From UBA10329 sp964500205 (GTDB lineage: Bacteria > Bacteroidota > Bacteroidia > UBA10329): DNA of 64,000 nt. A model generated the notes under the pieces. It was not told where the DNA came from and searched no databases. It saw only the letters and a list, made by a program, of their open reading frames with translations. The stretch is from positions 193,831 through 257,830 of the forward strand of contig CAZCNS010000006.1 in the NCBI GenBank assembly GCA_964500205.1, read 5' to 3'. Position numbers and translations under genes: made by a program. Below, one piece after another: positions 61,361 through 64,000 of the stretch (the first letter of the stretch is position 1; every line of letters begins with the position of its first letter).

Positions 61361-61402
61361 AAACGTTAAACCTCAAACATTGAACCTGAAACCTTGAAAG
61401 CT
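61361..61402. repeat. Degenerate heptamer repeat (consensus aaacctt)
   Basis: Six consecutive 7-base units end exactly at the helicase stop codon. It is the clearest member of the family. Confidence 0.8.
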
Positions 61403-63435
61403 TACCGCTTCGGTTTGCCTTTGAACTTGGTGCTGAATGGCTTGGCACCGAATTTCTTCTGAAACTTATCGCGGTTGGCCCCGCCATCGCGGCTTTCGCC
61501 TGCGCTACTGCTGCGGTTGTCACGGTCGGAACTGCGCGGTGCGGGACGGTCGCCTGTGCGGTCGGAATAGCGCGGTGCAGGACGGTCGCCACTGCGTTCG
61601 CTTGGTCGGTCGAATGAGCGTTTGAATTCGCCTGATTCCCTCGGACGGTCCTCACGAGGACGGTCATCACGGCCACGGCTCTCGTAGGGTTTGCGCGGCC
61701 GGTCGTTGTCATCGCCACGTCTTTCGTAGGGTTTCTTGAATCCTCCGCCCCGTTCGCCACGGTCGTCCCTGAAGCTCTTCTTCTGGGGAAAGTCCTTCGG
61801 CAGCACCTCGTCCAGCTCCACTTGACGACCGCCACGGTGAGCATTGGTCAGTGTTTCGCGGAGCGTGTCAGAATAGGCGCTGTCTATCTCGAAGAAGCTG
61901 ATGGTGTTCATCACCTCGATGCGGCCGATAGCCACATCCCTGCGGTTGAGCTGGTCGTTGAGAAAGCCGATGAGGGTGGAGGGGTTCACGTTGTCGCGCC
62001 TGCCCACGTTTATCTTGAACTTTTTGAAATTAACGTCTGCATCGCGGGTGCCGCCCAAACGGGTGAAGGTCTCGTCACTTCCCTCTCTGCGTTCCCGCTT
62101 ACCGCGCCTATCGTCTGCATTGAGGTCGGGTGCATTTCTGTAGTACTCAAGGAAAGTGCTGAACTCGTACATGACGAGCTTCTTCACAAGGGTCTCCCGG
62201 TCCATGCCGTCCAGCTGCTCCAGCACAGCGGGAAGGAATTTGGCAATCTGCTTCTCATCGACCTCCTCCTTGGCGATCTTGTCCACGATATGGAAGAGCT
62301 GCACCTCGCAGACCTCTTTGCCGCTGGGCACGGGCCGCTGCTCGAAGCCCTTACCGAGTTTTCTTTCGATGGTCTTGAGCTTGCTCATCTCCCGGCTATG
62401 AATGATAGCTATACTGATGCCGGTCTTCCCGGCACGGCCTGTGCGACCGCTGCGGTGGATGTATGACTCGGCCTCATCGGGCAGGCTGTAATTGATGACG
62501 TGGGTCAGGTCGTTTACATCAATGCCGCGGGCCGCGACATCGGTCGCCACAAGCAATTGGAGGTGACGCGTGCGGAAACGGTCCATTATGGCATCGCGCT
62601 GCGCCTGCGAAAGGTCACCATGCAGGGCATCTGCATTGTAGCCATCGCCCATGAGCTTGTTGGCGATCTCCTGCGTCTCCCTGCGGGTGCGGCAGAAAAC
62701 GATGCCATAGACATCAGGATTGAGGTCTGCCACGCGCTTCAGCACCTCATACTTGTCCTTCGCACTGACCATGTAATAAACGTGCTCCACAGTGGCTGCG
62801 CCAGTGCTGGCCGATTCGGCCTTCACCTCCACAGGGTCGTGCATGTATTTCTTCGAGATGGCTTTTATCTCTCGTGGCATAGTGGCAGAGAAGAGCAGGG
62901 TGCGCTTCTCTTGTGGGGTCTCGGCCAAGATGGTATCGAGATCTTCCTTGAAACCCATGTTAAGCATCTCATCCGCTTCATCAAGCACGAGGAACTGCAC
63001 ATCGCCCAGCTTGAGCACTCCACGATTGATGAGGTCCACGGTGCGGCCCGGTGTACCGATGACCACCTGTGCGCCCTTCTTCAGCGCACGTATCTGTATG
63101 TCCATGCTGGCACCGCCATAGACTGCAACGGTCTTCAGCGTCATGTGAGCCGCGAATACTGCCATGTCCTTACTTATCTGAAGGCACAGTTCGCGGGTGG
63201 GGCAGAGCACAATGCATTGCACATCGAGCGAGTCGGTGTCGAGGCTGTGCAGCACGGGCAGGCTGAATGCGGCAGTCTTGCCTGTGCCAGTCTGCGCCAA
63301 GGCGATCAGGTCGCCTGTGCCACCGATAACCTGCGGTATACTTAGTTCTTGAATGGGGGTGGGGTTGACGAAACCGAGTCCGTCAAGGGCCTGCACCAGT
63401 TCGGGGCGCAGTCCCAGCTCTTTGAAAGTAGGCAT
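61402..63435 (-). CDS. DEAD-box RNA helicase, DeaD/CsdA type with DbpA domain
   Basis: 677 residues. Q-motif NPTPIQELSIPQV, Walker A AQTGTGKTAAF (47-57), LVLDEADEML, SAT in LLFSATMPREI and HRSGRTGRAGKTG are present. A central helical dimerisation-like part follows, then the DbpA RNA-binding domain (about 465-540, VNFKKFKINVGRRDNVNPSTLIGFLNDQL). The tail after 550 is disordered and rich in Arg, Gly, Asp and Ser repeats such as SDRTGDRPAPR. It unwinds RNA duplexes in ribosome assembly or cold adaptation. The mRNA has a 120-base leader. Confidence 0.96.
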   Translation of the reverse strand: MPTFKELGLRPELVQALDGLGFVNPTPIQELSIPQVIGGTGDLIALAQTGTGKTAAFSLPVLHSLDTDSLDVQCIVLCPTRELCLQISKDMAVFAAHMTLKTVAVYGGASMDIQIRALKKGAQVVIGTPGRTVDLINRGVLKLGDVQFLVLDEADEMLNMGFKEDLDTILAETPQEKRTLLFSATMPREIKAISKKYMHDPVEVKAESASTGAATVEHVYYMVSAKDKYEVLKRVADLNPDVYGIVFCRTRRETQEIANKLMGDGYNADALHGDLSQAQRDAIMDRFRTRHLQLLVATDVAARGIDVNDLTHVINYSLPDEAESYIHRSGRTGRAGKTGISIAIIHSREMSKLKTIERKLGKGFEQRPVPSGKEVCEVQLFHIVDKIAKEEVDEKQIAKFLPAVLEQLDGMDRETLVKKLVMYEFSTFLEYYRNAPDLNADDRRGKRERREGSDETFTRLGGTRDADVNFKKFKINVGRRDNVNPSTLIGFLNDQLNRRDVAIGRIEVMNTISFFEIDSAYSDTLRETLTNAHRGGRQVELDEVLPKDFPQKKSFRDDRGERGGGFKKPYERRGDDNDRPRKPYESRGRDDRPREDRPRESGEFKRSFDRPSERSGDRPAPRYSDRTGDRPAPRSSDRDNRSSSAGESRDGGANRDKFQKKFGAKPFSTKFKGKPKR

Positions 63436-63821
63436 GGAAATGTTTGAAGTAAAAGGCCCAGATGTGTCTCATCGGGGCGCTGAGGATGGAAGATGGTCGC
63501 TTTGAGAGGTTGCATTTCCGACCCATTCGGACCATCAATCCCATCAAATTCGGAGCAAAGGTAGTGTTCAGATATCGAATCTTCAGATTTTTCCTTGTGC
63601 GTAGGTATCAGCTCTTTGTCATGCCTTGATGAACGAGTGAAAAATTGTTTCATCGAGGAAGGTAATTGATGCATGTAATTCGGACTTCTGATACGCAGAC
63701 CACTGTGTTCAAACAATCATCCCGAATTCTTATGATTTTTTAACGCGATGCTAATCTGAACGGCTTGTTTCAATAGGTTTGTCGATGAAATCAGTGTTTT
63801 CATCAACCAATCATAGAAGTC
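63436..63821. other. Intergenic region with helicase leader and two divergent promoters
   Basis: The 120-base 5' leader of the helicase mRNA lies at 63436-63555. The remaining 250 bases hold the helicase promoter and AT-rich sequence before the plus-strand partial gene, where TAGGTTTG (63774-63781) is a candidate box. No other gene is seen. Confidence 0.6.
63556..63563 (-). promoter_or_regulatory. Promoter box of DEAD-box helicase
   Basis: TACCTTTG on the minus strand, 120 bases ahead of ATG 63435. Confidence 0.65.
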
Positions 63822-64000
63822 ATGAAAAAGCAGGCGGTATCGTTAATATTCGTGATTCTGAGCAGTTTTACTGCTTACGCCCAATGGGAGACCTCGGGTT
63901 CCAACACCCTACATGACAATCCGGGCAACGTTGGCATAGGTGTGCTGCTTCCCACTGAGAAGTTGGATGTGGACGGCAGTGTCAACCTCAGTGCAGGCAA
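63822..64000 (+). CDS. Exported structural-type protein, 3' end outside window
   Basis: The first 59 codons from ATG 63822 are visible. A signal peptide (MKKQAVSLIFVILSSFTAYAQ) is followed by WETSGSNTLHDNPGNVGIG and LLPTEKLDVDGSVNLSAG. The pattern N-V-G-I-G-x3-P-x2-KLDV-x-G-x-V-N is the well-known start of Bacteroidota secreted proteins with phage-tail-fibre-like repeats. The rest is cut by the window edge. Confidence 0.85.
   Translation, partial: MKKQAVSLIFVILSSFTAYAQWETSGSNTLHDNPGNVGIGVLLPTEKLDVDGSVNLSAG

Noticed and set aside
62500..63345. 281-codon plus-strand frame
   Set aside because: Antisense to the DEAD-box helicase gene.

Overview
The window looks like chromosome of a fairly GC-rich member of the Bacteroidota, probably Flavobacteriales-like. 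The evidence is a T9SS sorting domain on a secreted protease, a PorX-type regulator, Bacteroidota families (DUF4199 beside a GT2, DUF4159, BshC) and at least fifteen TAnnTTTG promoter boxes of the Bacteroidota type. Most genes are housekeeping or cell-surface genes. No tRNA, rRNA or CRISPR array was seen. One structural RNA, the small SRP RNA, lies at 26237-26334.

Layout. 1-4090: an unrecognised partial gene, a multipass membrane protein and an ABC-F ATPase. 4091-4868: a ParDE-like toxin-antitoxin module bracketed by a 49-bp duplication of the 3' end of the ABC-F gene. 4958-7000: small exported or hypothetical proteins, including a secreted HNH nuclease, and a possible gene remnant. 7081-18104: a six-gene minus-strand defence operon, hsdM-hsdS-(nuclease effector, small middle component, Rad50-like ATPase)-hsdR. 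A Lamassu/DdmABC-like (ABC-three-component) trio sits between the specificity and restriction subunits of a type I restriction-modification system. Just upstream of hsdM is a 49-codon remnant of another type I methylase (18138-18287), followed by an exported HIRAN-domain protein and about 1 kb of tandem repeats.

19962-26130: sodium symporter, accA, a MoxR ATPase, a SurA-like chaperone and gcvT. 26428-36964: a plus-strand surface-polysaccharide and nucleotide-sugar cluster with two glycosyltransferases, a DegT aminotransferase, two nucleotide-sugar dehydrogenases, UDP-xylose synthase, a WbpD-like acetyltransferase, GalE and RfbB. 37111-44068: an M43 protease exported by T9SS, GAPDH, BshC (bacillithiol), a small secreted protein and PorX, which controls T9SS. 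44255-58771: phosphohexomutase, a peptide-binding lipoprotein, a fatty acid hydroxylase, DUF4159, RsmE, PckA, DUF423, a coiled-coil lipoprotein, an M1-like peptidase, a K+ channel, 3-hydroxyacyl-CoA dehydrogenase, TrmH and HU. 58955-64000: Fmt, a MATE transporter, a DEAD-box helicase with a long leader, and the start of an exported structural-type protein cut by the window edge.

The defence operon is the most interesting part. Tight overlaps suggest that all six genes are made together, so DNA recognition by the type I enzyme and the SMC-nuclease trio may cooperate. The trio genes are visibly more AT-rich than the hsdM and hsdR genes, which suggests later insertion into an existing hsd operon. 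A second hidden layer is a family of degenerate heptamer tandem repeats placed at gene borders in at least eight places.
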